Positions 23,134 to 35,600 of a stretch of 64,000 bases of DNA are shown here, piece after piece. This DNA comes from Zygnema cylindricum (lineage: Eukaryota > Streptophyta > Zygnematophyceae > Zygnematales > Zygnemataceae): NCBI GenBank assembly GCA_037447655.1, contig JBBHKE010001101.1:64001-128000 (forward strand), given 5' to 3'. Made by a program: the position numbers and the translations under genes. Position 1 is the first letter of the stretch. Each line of letters starts with the position of its first letter. The notes beneath the pieces are model-generated. The model did not search any database, was not told the DNA's origin, and saw only the letters and a list, made by a program, of their open reading frames with translations.

Positions 23134-26094
23134 CTAGTCTATCTTCTGGTTCAGTCCACACTTCTCCCTACAAAATATCCATTTGGGGGAAGGAACCCGC
23201 TTAGTCATAATGCTTGCTACCATTTCTCTATCTGGTCTATATTCCAAACTAATTATTTTATTCTCAACATTCTCTCTAACAAAGCTTAAACGAATCTCCA
23301 TATGCTTTGCTTTAAAGTGATGCTTAGGGTTTGGTACAATTGCAATTGCAGCTTGATTATCACAAAATATATTTTGCACTCCATTCTTTATATATCCAAG
23401 TTCTTGAAGCAAAGATTTCACCCACATTAATTCTTTCACAAACGAACAAGAGGTTATATACTCAACCTCCATGGTGGATTGAGCAATCACCTTTTGTTGC
23501 TTTCTGCTCCAACAACAAGCCCCATTCCCAACATAAAACACATATCCAGATGTACACCTCCTCATCGGAGCATCCACATAACTACCATCACTCGAAGTGG
23601 TGATGTTAGTTTTATCCAATCCCAAATGCAACCTCAGATCTCTTTTTCATATCAAGTATCGCATGAACCTTTTGGCCGCTTCCCAATCTTTCTTCCGAGG
23701 ATCATTCAGACTCCTACTTCATATCATACGAGGTGTTGCTTTATGAGGACAATATAGTTCATAAAGTTGATCAAATTACCGACAACCTGTTTGTACGGAA
23801 TAGTTTGCATAAACTTGCTTTCCTCAGATCCTAACTCATTATCCAAGATCAAGACTCCCTCTTTTAAGATCCCTTCATTTTTTTTTTATATCCATTGGAG
23901 TTGTACAACTATTTTTTTTATCCATTTGAAAATTTTCAAAAATATTTCCTATTGTTTGCTTTTGAGCTAGTCTAATTGTTTTCTTCTCTCTATCCCTCTC
24001 CATCTGAATTCCCAAAATGTTTTTTGCCTCTCCAAAGTCCTTCATTTCAAATCTACTCTTAAGATCCTTTTTCAACCATTAATTTTATTTATTGATTTTC
24101 TCAAAACAAGCAAATCATCAATATAGATGGTAATGAAAATTATACCTTCCTCGTTCTCAAATAAATAGATGGAATGATCCGAATTGTTTGGATATATCCC
24201 AAACTCGTCAAAACTCGTCCAGCTTCTTGTTCCATTGGGGTGGAGCTTGCTTTAGTCCATAAAGAGACTTTATCAATCTACACACCTTTCTTTTTTCTCC
24301 TTTTTCCACAAATCCTTCCGATTGTCGCATGAAGATCTCTTCTTCTAATTCTCCATGTAAGAAAGCGGTTTTGATATTTATCTGGTACACTTCTATATCT
24401 TCCAGTGTCGGTCGACTAAGTAGAATCCGGGTGGAGGGAAATGTAACAACCGGAGCTAAGGTCTCATTATAATCGATTCCCTCCTTCTGTGTGAACCCCT
24501 TTGCCACTAATCCGGCCTTGTATCGCTCGATAGTATTATCTGGATTGAGTTTCAACTTAAATACCCACTTGCATCTTATCGGCTTTCTATCTAGAGGACA
24601 ATCCAGTAGCTCCCATGTGTTTGCTTCCATAATGGAAGCCATCTCATCATTAATGGATGTAATCCATCTACTACGTTCTAGACTATTAATTGCTTCCGAG
24701 TAAGTCTGGGGTTTGCTTAAATGTGACATCTTAGTTACCTTGTTGTTCACTTATCTCTTTTGAATTCTCTTGCTGCTTGTCGTTCCTCTTTCAAAATCCA
24801 ATGTCGGAATGGAGGGTAATATCGCATTTCCCCGGAAGACTTCGTCTACTCCCCTATCTGTGGAGTCCATCTCCGGACGTTCATCATCCATTTCCGGTCT
24901 TTTCTCGTTTTCTTCATGGGTTTGAAACGGAAGCTGTGACTTCAAGAGAGGGTCACTCTCTGTCACATTTTTCTCTTCATCTGCAAGGTCAGGCTGAACC
25001 GAAGTTTGGTTAGAAGAATCTTAATCAAACTCATTTTCGGATTTCATTCTAATTCTAACTGGTTTAGTGTATTTAAAGGGATCTATGGACTTTCCTTCAT
25101 CCATGATTGCCAAGTGTTTTACTAAAATGATGTCTTCTCTTTCGAGATCATAAACTGTATATCCTTTTACATTTTCATCATGCCCAAGTCGGAATCCCAA
25201 CTTTTCCCTTGTATGTAACATCGAATCAAATTTTTATGTGTTTAGACTAAACACTTACTTCCAAACACCTTTTAGCGTAAAATAATAGGTTTTCTCCCGG
25301 TCCATCTTTCATGAGGTGTTTGTCTTTTAAGTGCCGAGGTAAGGACTATATTTTTTTGAGAAAGTTAGCACAATTCATAGCTTCTGTCCTGAAGATTTTT
25401 CTATCTTTTTATTCGACGACATACTATGGGCACTATCACTTAATATCCGATTTAGTCTCTTGGCTACATTGTCATGTTCTGGGTTCTTTGGAACAGACTA
25501 TTGGTGTTGAACCCTTCCTCTTTCAAAAAATCCTCAAACTTATTAGAAGTGTATTCCCCCCTATTATCACTCCTATTTAAAATAAGCCGAAGCCTCAGGT
25601 TTATTTTTCAAGAAATATACTCTACAGTATCTAGACTAATTATCAGTGATAGTAAGCATAAATCATTTTTCTCCAACTAATGGCACTTTGGCCGGTCCCC
25701 ATATGTCAGTATTAACCAGATGTAAGACCTTATCACCCTTATATGTTGCGGTTTTCGAGAGAGGCAATCTGTGGGCTTTACCCTAAGCACATCCACTACA
25801 ATCATCTAAGGTCTCATTATCTCCAAAATATATTCCCTCATCTACACCCATTTTCTTCATTTCTTTCAATCTATCTAGATCCACATGTCCCAATCTTTTA
25901 TGCCACATCATCAAATCACTTACAGTAGCATAGTAAACTCTCGTCTTTCCATTACTCCAATTTAGCCGAAACATTCTTTGGCTACCCTTTTCAGTTGTAA
26001 ATGACAATTCATTCTCATAGCTAGCAACAAAGACTCATTTCTTCGTACTAGTGACAAAGCCCTTATCATTTAAGGCCGACGTAGAGATAAGATT
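23134..26094 (-). pseudogene. Pol of A3: pre-integrase, integrase, RT, RNase H (broken)
   Basis: From 26094 downwards: pre-integrase (NLISTSALNDKGF, MWHKRLGHVDLDRLKEMKK, DDCSGCA), integrase with many breaks (about 25700-25200), and the connector EKLGFRLGHDENVKGY. The IN-RT linker has the repeated KRPEMDDERPEMDSTDRG seen also in A1. RT contains CKWVFKLKLNPDN, NIKTAFLHGELEEE and SLYGLKQAPPQW. RNase H contains SDGSYVDAPMRRC, STMEVEYI and CDNQAAIAI, then MTKRVPSPKW and the stop at 23134. It is most similar to A1 in the window. Frameshifts and stops are frequent, e.g. near 24200, 24100 and 23650. Confidence 0.9.
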
Positions 26095-26909
26095 TGTTGA
26101 TTTGAGGCAACCGGTGACCCAGAGGAGGAAGAAGAAGCACCAGCCGTTGCCATAATATTCAGATTACAAAAGAGGAAACTCTCACGGAAACCACAAAAAG
26201 ACCGACTTCACAATGAAGCCCCAAGCAAACCAGACACACACTAGGTCTGCAAATTTGCCACAATATAAACAGTATAACAAAGAATTCACATGCAGAATTT
26301 CACAGGGTTCTGCCAAAAGATCACAATGATCTTGCAATTCAAAAAGACACAAAAACTGCTTCGCAGTTTTCCATTCACTGAAATCCTAACTCCAAAATAT
26401 TCTAAGTCCTACATATACAAAGTGAACCTACAGCTGATCTACACCGTACCACAACTACCGCGGTGTGTCGGTACACTAAACATTAATCAAACTAAACCCC
26501 GCCATCTACCGTACAAGTATTTACATCAATCCTTAACCCTAGCCACTGCTAAAGTACGCAGTCAAAGTTAGTCTGCTGAAATGACGGCTCGGTCAATTTC
26601 TCTTCCAAAAATGACGGCGAACTCCGTCCGCCGTCCGCGTATTCATTCATCACCAAAGATGAACCTCCACGTGTAAATCTGGTCCCTCAAGTAAATATGT
26701 ACTTTGTCAACCAACTCAACCAAGCTTGACTTCCCCACGGACCGACACGTGTACATAGAGTGTACCAAATCTGTGAACTCCCTTTGGAGTTACATACCAC
26801 ACCACATCTTGTCTACGTCAACTCATTTTGTACATAAAAACCGACTAAGTTTAGACTCTCTTTCTCACACACGAGATATAGAGAGGACTAAAGGTTTCCA
26901 AAACCAACA
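26095..26909 (-). repeat. 3' LTR of C
   Basis: 815 bp; on the minus strand TGTTGGTTTTGGAAACC ... CAAATCAACA, preceded by the purine tract TTTAGAGGAG. Confidence 0.93.
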
Positions 26910-28628
26910 CTCCTCTAAACCTTTAGACTCTCTCACACACTAAGTCCACATGCCTCTCTACAAAACTTCAACTTAGGTGCAGGTAAAGGCTTAGTCATCA
27001 TATCTGCTACCATCATCTCATCCGGCAAATAACTGAGTTTTAAAATTATGTTCACCACGGTCTCTCTTACAAAATGCAACTTTATATCAATATGCTTGCT
27101 TTTGAAGTGATGACTTCGGTTAGATGCAATCGCTATAGCAGCTTCGTTGTCACACCACACTATTTGAGGTCCAGATTGCATAAACGTGAAGTTTTTGAAG
27201 GAGAGACTTTACCCAAAGTAACCCCTTGACAACTGAGTTGGCTGCCATGTATTCAGCCTCCATTGTAGACTGAGCTGTGACTTTCTGAAGCTTGCTGCTC
27301 CAGCAACATGTTCCACTTCCGATCTTTAGAATGAATTCGGTGGTGGAGCGCCGGCTTGGCATGTCCCCGTAGCTCGCATTGCTCCAAGTATGAATCTTGA
27401 CCTCTTCTCCACCGAGAGCGAGTCGTAGATTGCGTGTCCCTGCAAGATACCGAAGGACCTTCTTCGCTGCCTCCCAATCCGATCTCCTCGGATTTTGTAA
27501 ACTCTGGCTTAGAGCACCAACGGCAGCCGCGATGTCCGGGCGTGTGCAGTTCATGAAGTAGATTAGGCTACCAACAATCCGACGATATGGAATGGCAGCC
27601 ATAGAATCTGCCTCCCCTGATTCCAAGGTGTCATCAAAAATGACTCCTCCCTCGGTCTCTATGCCTTCCACCTTTTGCTTGAATTCCATGGGGGTGGCAC
27701 TTCCCTTTGCCTCTGCCATGCCAAACTTCTCAAGCATATTCCCAATCGCTTCCTGTTGTGTTTAATAGATTATTCTCTTATCTCTATCCCTTTCTACCTG
27801 AATCCCGAGAATATACTTAGCCTCTCCTAAATCTTTCATCTCAAATCTCGAATTCAATGCTGCCTTTATTTTCTTAATCTCATTTAATGACTTACTCAAT
27901 AGCAGCAAATCATCTACATACACAGCAATGTAAATAGTCCCATGTTCCCCTTCCATAACATAGACTGAGTGATCTGAACTAATCCTCACAAAATCGAGAC
28001 CAGTTAGAAACTCATCTAATTTTAGATTCCACTGAAGTGGAGCTTGCTTCACATCGTACAAAGATTTCAACAGCTTACAGACCAAATTTTCTTTTCCGGT
28101 CTCTGCATACATTTCCGGTTGCCTCATATAAATCACTTCCTCTAAATCTCCATGCAAGAAAGCTGTCTTCACATCCATTTGATGGAGTTCCATATCCTCA
28201 ATGGCTGCTAAAGACAAAAGAATTCTAATAGTTGGAAACCGGACAACCGGAGAGAAAGTCTCCTCATAGTCAATTCCCTCCTTCTGACTATACCTTTTTG
28301 CAACAAGGCGAGCCTTATATCTTTCAATAGAATTATCTGGATTTAGCTTAACTTTAAAAACCCACTTACAACCAATAGCCTTTCGATCCGGCGGAAACTC
28401 CACAAGTTCCCAAGTTTGAGCCTCCAGTATCGATCGCATTTCATCATTTGCCGCAGAGATCCATTGATCCTTTTCCGAGGCTGAAAATGCGTGTTGTATG
28501 GTGACTGGCTCCATTGTGGTTGCAGAAAATAGGGCATGTTCCGCCGGTTCACCTCGCACGCTGCTGCTTTGCCTTCTTCCCCCCGGAAAATCTGAGGCTG
28601 GAACTGTTGGATCCCTAAGCTGCGGCCA

Positions 28629-28720
28629 AGGAGGAGGAGGAGGAGGAGGAGGAGGAGGAGGAGGATGAGGAGGAGGAGGAGGAGGAGGAGGAGGAGGAGG
28701 AGGAGGAGGAGGAGGAGGAG
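28629..28720. repeat. (GGA)n microsatellite encoding polyproline in C
   Basis: About 30 GGA/GAG triplets with one GAT interruption, in frame in the IN-RT linker of C. On the coding strand they give about 30 prolines with one histidine, flanked by VQQA and WPQLRDP. In the other frames the same repeat gives polyleucine or polyarginine, which are artefacts. Confidence 0.92.
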
Positions 28721-31066
28721 CTTGCTGTACAGGTTGAACAACTGGAATGACCGGAGTAGGAATAAAGAAAGAACTTGTGAAAGAGGAAAGAGGAACATTT
28801 TCAAAAATTACATATTCTTGATTTTTGGCATTTTTCTCAAAATCTGTCATGCCAAAAACATCGACCGATTGACTTTCTTCCTTAACCTGAATATTCCTAG
28901 CAACCTGAAGAGTTTTCCTGTCTGGGTTGTAAACTCTATAGCCTACTAACTCATCAGCATAACCCATAAAAATTCCCGGGACAGATTTTGGATGAAGCTT
29001 AGAAATAGGAAGATTATCCAAAAAAAGACATTTACCACCAAAAACCCGAAAGTGACTTACATTGGGTTTCTTTCCTGTCCACATTTCATAAGGTGTCTTC
29101 CCTTTTAACGCCTTAGTTTCTATTCTATTCGTTATATAAGATGCACAAGAGAAAGCCTCACCCCAAAACTTGAAATCTATCCCTTTATCCAACATCATAG
29201 ATTTTGCACTCTCCGTTAAAGTCCGGTTAAGTCTTTCGGATACTCCGTTTTGCTCCGGAGTATAGGGAACCGTGAACTGAAGAATATGCCGTGTTCCTTT
29301 AAATAATCCGAGAATGCATTCGAAATATATTCTCCCCCGTTGTCGGACCGAAGAGAGAGAATCGGCTTTCGTGAAGCTTTTCCGCCCACGTTCGGAAATG
29401 TTTGAAGTGAGTGAACACTTCACTCTTCTCCTTCATGAAGTAAACTCGGCTGTACCGCGAGAAGTCATCCGTAAATGTAACTAGAAACCAGTTGCCACTA
29501 AGGGGAGGGACTTTAGACGGTCCTCACACGTCCGAATGAATAATTTGCAACAAATCCGTAGCCCGGTTATCCGCGGTTTGAGGTAGGGGCAGCTTGTGAA
29601 GCTTCCCTAAAGCACAACCATCACATACATGAGAATCTTTTTGTCCTAATATGACCCCATCTATCATTTTGTGTTTCACCATTTTATCAAGTTTTTTGTG
29701 ATGAACATGACCGAGCCTCTTATGCCACAAAACATTTTCCGGAATGACACTTGAGTATGCAAAGTCAATTTCACTAGCCAAGTCCATCCGGTACAACAAG
29801 TTTGGGCCTCTAGTTCCTACCAAAGCTACTCTCCCATCTTTGTTTACTACCTTCTTCCCATTCTTTTGCAAAATTTCAAATCCTTTCATTTCAGCCACAG
29901 AAGTGGAAAACAAATTTTTCTTAAACTTTGGAATATAGAGAACATCATGTAACGTTCTCTTTACAATCTGACCATTAATGTCACATGCTAACTCCACGCT
30001 TCCCTTTGCCGTAGCCTCCACACCGCTATCATCCGCGTAGTAGATTCGACGAGTCGGAATCGGAGTAAGGGTTTTGAAGTAAGCCCGGTTGCCGCACATG
30101 TGGGAAGAGCACCCGGAGTCCATAATCCATCCATTGTCTTGAGGCCCCTCCATGAGATCTTTTGCAAGTGCAAAGAACTCATCATCTTCTGATTGCGGAA
30201 ATCTGACCACATCATCTTTTTCCCCCAAAAATTCGTCTTGTGGCGTCTCATCAAATGCAAGGAACGCCGCATTTTTCACCGGCTGTTTTGGTGTTGACCC
30301 ATTTGAAGGTGGTTCCTCCGATCGCACCTTCCATCCCGCACGGTATATTCCTGTTTCACACGCTTTTATAAATGCTGGGCACAGCCGGAAAACATGACCT
30401 TGACCGAAGCAATAGACACACCTATCATATTGCCTATAATTAGGATTAGGGGTAAAGTTCCTATTTCCGGAAAATCCAGCCTGCCTATATGTCTGAGCAT
30501 TGTACGCTACCGCTGATTTTCCACCATTCAATGCTATCTGAGTTGCCTCTTCCTCTAGAATGTAAGCTTCAGCTACGGTTATATTCCATCTAGCCTTCTC
30601 CAACCTTTTCATTTGTTCCGCGGCTCCTTTATATTCAGCAGGAAGCCCTCTCATTAAAATCATAGCTTGATGATAGGGAGGAAAATTCCCCCCGGAACAT
30701 GCATTTTCCGACAGCAAAAGCTTCAAGCCATTACAATAGGAGTTCATATCACCCCCGGTATACTTATAATCCCAAATTTTCCCAGCAGTTATAACCTCAT
30801 TCTGCTCACTAGCTAGGACATATGACTCCCGTAAGGCCTTCCATATATCAGATGCTTTAGAGATATTGATATATGTCATGTTCAGATCTTCGGACAGGAG
30901 TAGTTTGAGAACATGCAATGCATCCTCATTTTTCTTTTCAAAATCAGAATCCGTATCCGGAAGAACACCGGAAATCACATCATACAATCTCACTTGCTTA
31001 AGGTAAGACTTAGTCAAATCCGCCCAATATAAATATTTTTGGCCATTAAACACCGGGATCCGTGAG

Positions 31067-31081
31067 GGTGGGCCCGTAACC
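31067..31081 (-). other. Primer-binding site of C
   Basis: Minus strand GGTTACGGGCCCACC directly after the LTR end CAACA. It has one mismatch to the tRNA-iMet anticodon-arm complement, and translates as VTGPP where other families have VMGPP. Confidence 0.82.
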
Positions 31082-31829
31082 TGTTGATTTGAGGCAACCG
31101 GTGACCCAGAGGAGGAAGAAGAAGCACCAGCCGTTGCCATAATATTCAGATTACAAAAGAGGAAACTCTACGGAAACCACAAAAAGACTGACTTCACAAT
31201 GAAGCCCCAATCAAACCAGACACACACTAGGTCTACAAATTTGCCACAATATAAATAGTATAACAAAGAATTCACACGCGGAATTTCAAAGGGTTGTGCC
31301 AAAAGATCACAATGATCTTGCAATTCAAAAAGACACAAAAACTGCTTCGCGGTTTTCCATTCACTGAAATCCTAACTCCAAAATATTCTAAGTCCTACAT
31401 ATACAAAGTGAACCTACAGCTGATCTACACCGTACCACAACTACCGTGGTGTGTCGGTACACTAAATATTAATCAAACTAAACCCCGCCATCTACCGTAC
31501 AAGTATTTACATCAATCCTTAACCCTAGCCACTGCTAAAGTACGCAGTCAAAGTTAGTCTGCTGAAATGACGGCTCGGTCAATATTTCTCTTCCAAAAAT
31601 GACGGCGAACTCCGTCCGCCGTTTTGTCAACGAACTCAACCAAGCTTGACTTCCCCACGGACGGACACGTGTACATAGAGTGTACCAAATCTGTGAACTC
31701 CCTTTGGAGTTACATACCACACCACATCTTTTCTACGTCAACTCATTTTGTACACAAAAACCGACTAAGTCTAGACTCTCTTTCTCACACACGAGATATA
31801 GAGAGGATTAAAGGTTTCCAAAACCAACA
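31082..31829 (-). repeat. 5' LTR of C (67-bp deletion)
   Basis: 748 bp. It lacks the segment corresponding to about 26636-26702 of the 3' LTR. Otherwise it differs by scattered substitutions only. Confidence 0.93.
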
Positions 31830-31834
31830 AGATT

Positions 31835-31951
31835 CTTGTTCAACTCTGGGATAAAAAGAACATTAGAGAAAGTGACTATGGATGTCTTACCAACAACTAA
31901 GACTTTCAGATCCACAAATCCCACTAAATTAGTGGTTACTATTCTCCTATC
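31835..31951 (-). pseudogene. Protease-region sliver of A3 trapped between C and D
   Basis: The minus strand reads RRIVTTNLVGFVDLKVL ... TFSNVLFIPELNKN, the stretch between protease and pre-integrase of copia. Its left edge continues into 26094 and its right edge into 37529, which proves C and D are two separate insertions about 120 bp apart in A3. Confidence 0.88.
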
Positions 31952-32623
31952 TATTGAAAAGTAAGCTTTAGTAAGTCTTCGAAATTAGAGTCTAGGACTT
32001 CAAATATTTTTGGACCACCAACTATTAAATATAAGCTATATTTGTAGTGGATTTTTTAGTATCTACTCGAGTAGTTATCTTTGAGTAAATTAGTGTGCAC
32101 GACCACCTATGAATGTAGACGTGATAAATATCTCACGGATATTTAGGGTGTAGATATTGCTACTAGACAATTCTGGTCTAAGTATTTAGATTTTTGTCAG
32201 TAAATTTTTAGGTGAACCTTCTACAAACGTTTTAGATGTTTTCTAGATCTTTTGAGTATTTAGTTCAATTAGACACAATCAGTTGATATAGAATTTTCAT
32301 TCTACACAGAGTTAAGGAAATGAAAGCACTAAGTGCACTTTAAGTTGTGTTATGTTCTATTGTGCTCGATTTGGCGGTGGTATATGTTTGTCGTGTGAAA
32401 GACATCTTTCATTTGGAGTTACATATCTTACACTATAGATCTAGTCTATTAGGCATTTCTCTTTGGGTTTGCTTCTGCTGTCATGTTTATTGGTGGCTCA
32501 ATCCCTTCGGGCGCAAGTGCTTCTCCATGCACCTGCTGCTGGGACGAATATACCAGCTGGTGCGAGTGAGACGCCGAGTGCTAGTGGATCAAAATCAAGT
32601 CAAGGTGCCCATGACCTTCAACA
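31952..32623 (+). repeat. 5' LTR of D
   Basis: 672 bp, TATTGAAAAGTAAGC ... CATGACCTTCAACA. Its tail corresponds to a Gag leader that in the 3' LTR copy reads from ATG at 37384 (MSTGGLVLAGASAPRAP); here the leader is frameshifted. Confidence 0.9.
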
Positions 32624-32638
32624 GGTTATGGGCCCACC
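32624..32638 (+). other. Primer-binding site of D
   Basis: GGTTATGGGCCCACC, a perfect 15-base complement of GGTGGGCCCATAACC in the tRNA-iMet anticodon arm, abutting the LTR. It translates as VMGPP in gag. Confidence 0.85.
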
Positions 32639-35600
32639 GCCTAAATTGCCTTTTTTTGATGGAACGGACTACTTATACTAGGAAGATATGTTGAGCTCAT
32701 ATTTCGAGGAGAGGGACTTGTCACCCATTGTGGAAGGAATTGTTGATGTGACTGCACCAGATTGGAGAAAGAAGAATCTCCGCTGCCTCAACGTCTTGAA
32801 GCAGTTAATGACAAAAGAGTTGGTAATGTCGTATCTTGATATGAAGTAAGCCTCTAAAGTTTGGTTTAGTATACGTGCTATGTATGTTCAACTAGATGTT
32901 AATGTCCAGACTAACATAGCCACTCAAATTTTTGAATTTAAGTATTCTGGAGGTAGTATGTCACATCATTGTCATGCTATGAAAAGGTTGTTCCTTCAGA
33001 GTACGAGTGCAGGTTGGGATTTTTCACCACCTCAACAGGCTATGTTGTTGATGAGAACTCTGCCTGATGAATATAAGGGAGCCATGGATAGGCTTAGGGC
33101 TCTTCCACAACGTCATGGAATATAGCGTTAGGAATTCAGTTTATTTTAAGCGAAAAAGCTAACCAGATTTCACAAAGAGGTAGTAGTAAGTTTTTGCACG
33201 CACTAGCTAACCAGTTTTCAGACTTTAACAATGGAAGTGGCAGTGGCAAAGGTAGTGGCCCTAGAAGGTCACCTTTAACTTGCTATTACTGTGATGAGTA
33301 AGGGCATGATTTCAGAATATGTAATGCCTACAAGAGAGCGAAAGCCGCAAAAAAAAATTTCGCTCTAGTTCCGACGAAAGCCATGTTCGTTCTCAAACAG
33401 GTGGACAACCATCTGCTCTCTTCAACAAATTTAAGAACGAAGAGGTGAGCAGTTTTCGCGACAACACTGAAAAGAAATACTTTGCGATGGCACAAGCAAC
33501 AAAAGGCGTGGAGGAAGACGAATGGATAATGGACTCCGGTGCATCTGCCCACATGTGCCGCAATCGCCAATTGTTTGAGAGTATTCAATTTATTTCACCC
33601 ATCCAAATTTATTTTAGTGATGACATGTTTGTTGAGTCGAAAGCAAAGGGGAGGGTGTCACTTATGTTGAACGTAGATGGAAAACATATAAAAAGGATCT
33701 TTGAAGATTTGTTACATGTCCTCGCTTTTAAAAGAATTTTTTTCTCTACGTCAGTGGCAGAAAAGAAAGGTTTTAATACTATATCTGAGAATGGGAAGAA
33801 GACAGTGAGTAAGAATGGGAAAATAGCTGCAAAGGGATTTGCTGGAGGAAACAATTTGTATCGATTGAGTCTTGCAAATGATAATGACAATGATGTTATG
33901 TACTCAAGTGTAGTTAGTGATTCTGATTTATGGCATAAACGTTTAAGACATGTGAATAATGATAGATTAGAAAAGATGGGAAATCAAAAAATGGTGGAAG
34001 GTATAAAAATTAGTCAAAAACCAGTATCAAATGTATGTGATGGTTGTGAAATGGGAAAAATTCATAAGTTGCCTTTCCCTTCGCAAACTGATTATAGAAG
34101 TAGCAGGGTAATAGACGAATTTATTCAGGTGTATGGGGGACATCTAGATACCCATCTGTGGGAGGTGTTAAGTTTATGCTTACCTTTACAAACGACTATA
34201 ATAGATTAACTACAGTTTCTTTTTTGAAGAGTAAGGATGAATTTTTTGCAAAGTTTAAGGAAAAAAGGCTTGGGGTAAAAATCTGCATGAGAGAAAGATA
34301 GCAGGATTCAGATCTGATAATGGAGGGGAGTACATTTCTATTGAGTTTGTAGAATTCTTAAAATTGCATGGAATCTCACGTCAGCTAACTGTTCCTTATT
34401 CTCCATAACAAAATGGTGTTTCAAAGACGATGAATATGACCATATCAAAGTGTGCTAGGACAATGATGTCTGATATCAACATAGATTTCAAATTTTGGGC
34501 AGAGGCCATAAATTGTGTCGCCTATGTCAGAAACAGGATAGAAACAAGGGCACTAAAAGATAAAACTCCCAACGAAATGTGGACACAACAGAAAACCAGA
34601 TGTAAGTCACTTCAAGGTTTTAGGAAGTAAGATTAGTAGATAATGATCCGCAGAAATCGAAGCTAGAACCAAAAGGCATACCAGAGCTATTTCTAGGGTA
34701 TGATGATCATGCCAAAGGTTATAGAGTGTATGACACTAAAAGAAATAGAGTTCTGGTAGCCAGAAACATCATAGTGAAGGATGAAGGAAATGGAGTAGAT
34801 GTATTTAATAAGCGTATAGATGAAAAGAAAGAAAAAAGTGTTGATTATATCTTTTTGGAGGAAAATTCTATGTTTTTCAGAAAAAGTGCAAAAAATACAT
34901 CTCGACCAACTCAGAGTGACTTGCAGCATACAGAACCATCTCATCTGCCGGAAACAGGACTTCCTATGCCTAGAAAAGTTACAGAGTCTCCCCTACCTCA
35001 AGTTGAAAGCGAATCACAAGCAGAATCACATGTATCGAGGAGGAGGACATAACCACCTATACCAGCGATATAATTTCCAGGTGGAGTCAGGCGAAATACA
35101 GCCTTTGCTCACTCAGCACACACAGAAGAGCCTCTTACGTTGAAGAAAGCTTTTTGAGTAATGAAAAAGAACACTAGGTGGAAGCAGTCAATGAAGAAAT
35201 GAAGTCCATCATGGAGGCCCAAACATGAAATCTGGTGAAACTTCCTCCGGGGAGAAAGGCTATTGGGAGTAAATGGGTGTTTAAGTTAAAATTGAACCTA
35301 GATAATACCATAGACAAGTATAAGGCTCGCTTGGTTGCTAAGGGATATAATCAAAAGACGAGGGTAAATTATAAAAAAACTTTTTCACCTGTTGTAAGGT
35401 TTCCATCTGTCCGCATATTAATTACACTAGCTGTCATAGAGGACTTTGACATCCACCAAATGGATATCAAAACTGCCTTTTTGCATGGTGATTTAGATGA
35501 GGTCGTTTATATCAAGCAGCATGAGGGTTATGAGGAAGCAGGAAAAAAAAATCTTCTATGCAAACTTTTAAAATCTTGGTATGGCCTAAAGCAGGCCCCG

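Larger units (their letters stand above)
26933..31140 (-). pseudogene. Gag-Pol polyprotein of C (two stops, two frameshifts)
   Basis: Start ATG 31140 is in the 5' LTR (MATAGASSSSSGSPVASNQQ) and reads through the PBS (VTGPPSRIPVFNG). Gag capsid follows, then zinc knuckle CVYCFGQGHVFRLC (CX2CX4HX4C), protease GWIMDSGCSSHMC, and pre-integrase LWHKRLGHVHHKKLDKM ... CDGCALGK. A TGA at 29524-29526 replaces the Trp of HSDVWGP. Integrase is frameshifted near 29400, then continues (EQNGVSERLNRTLTESAK). A polyproline run separates it from RT (GCKWVFKVKLNPDN, QMDVKTAFLHGDLEE, YVDDLLLL). TAA at 27762-27764 interrupts IYLTQQEAIG, and a 1-base shift near 27180 splits RNase H (CDNEAAIAIASN). It ends FCREACGLSV at 26933. 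Confidence 0.93.
26095..31829 (-). mobile_element. Complete copia element C, TSD AGATT
   Basis: A 5735-bp element runs from TGTTGATTTG (26095) to CCAAAACCAACA (31829) with AGATT on both sides (26090-26094, 31830-31834), inside the pre-integrase of A3. 3' LTR 26095-26909, 5' LTR 31082-31829, PBS 31067-31081, one gag-pol region. It is the best-preserved full-length element here: LTRs are highly alike except for a 67-bp deletion in the 5' copy, and gag to pre-integrase is one open frame. Confidence 0.95.

Noticed and set aside
28343-28949. Polyleucine and polyarginine frames over the GGA repeat
   Set aside because: They are other-frame or opposite-strand readings of the microsatellite in the C polyprotein.
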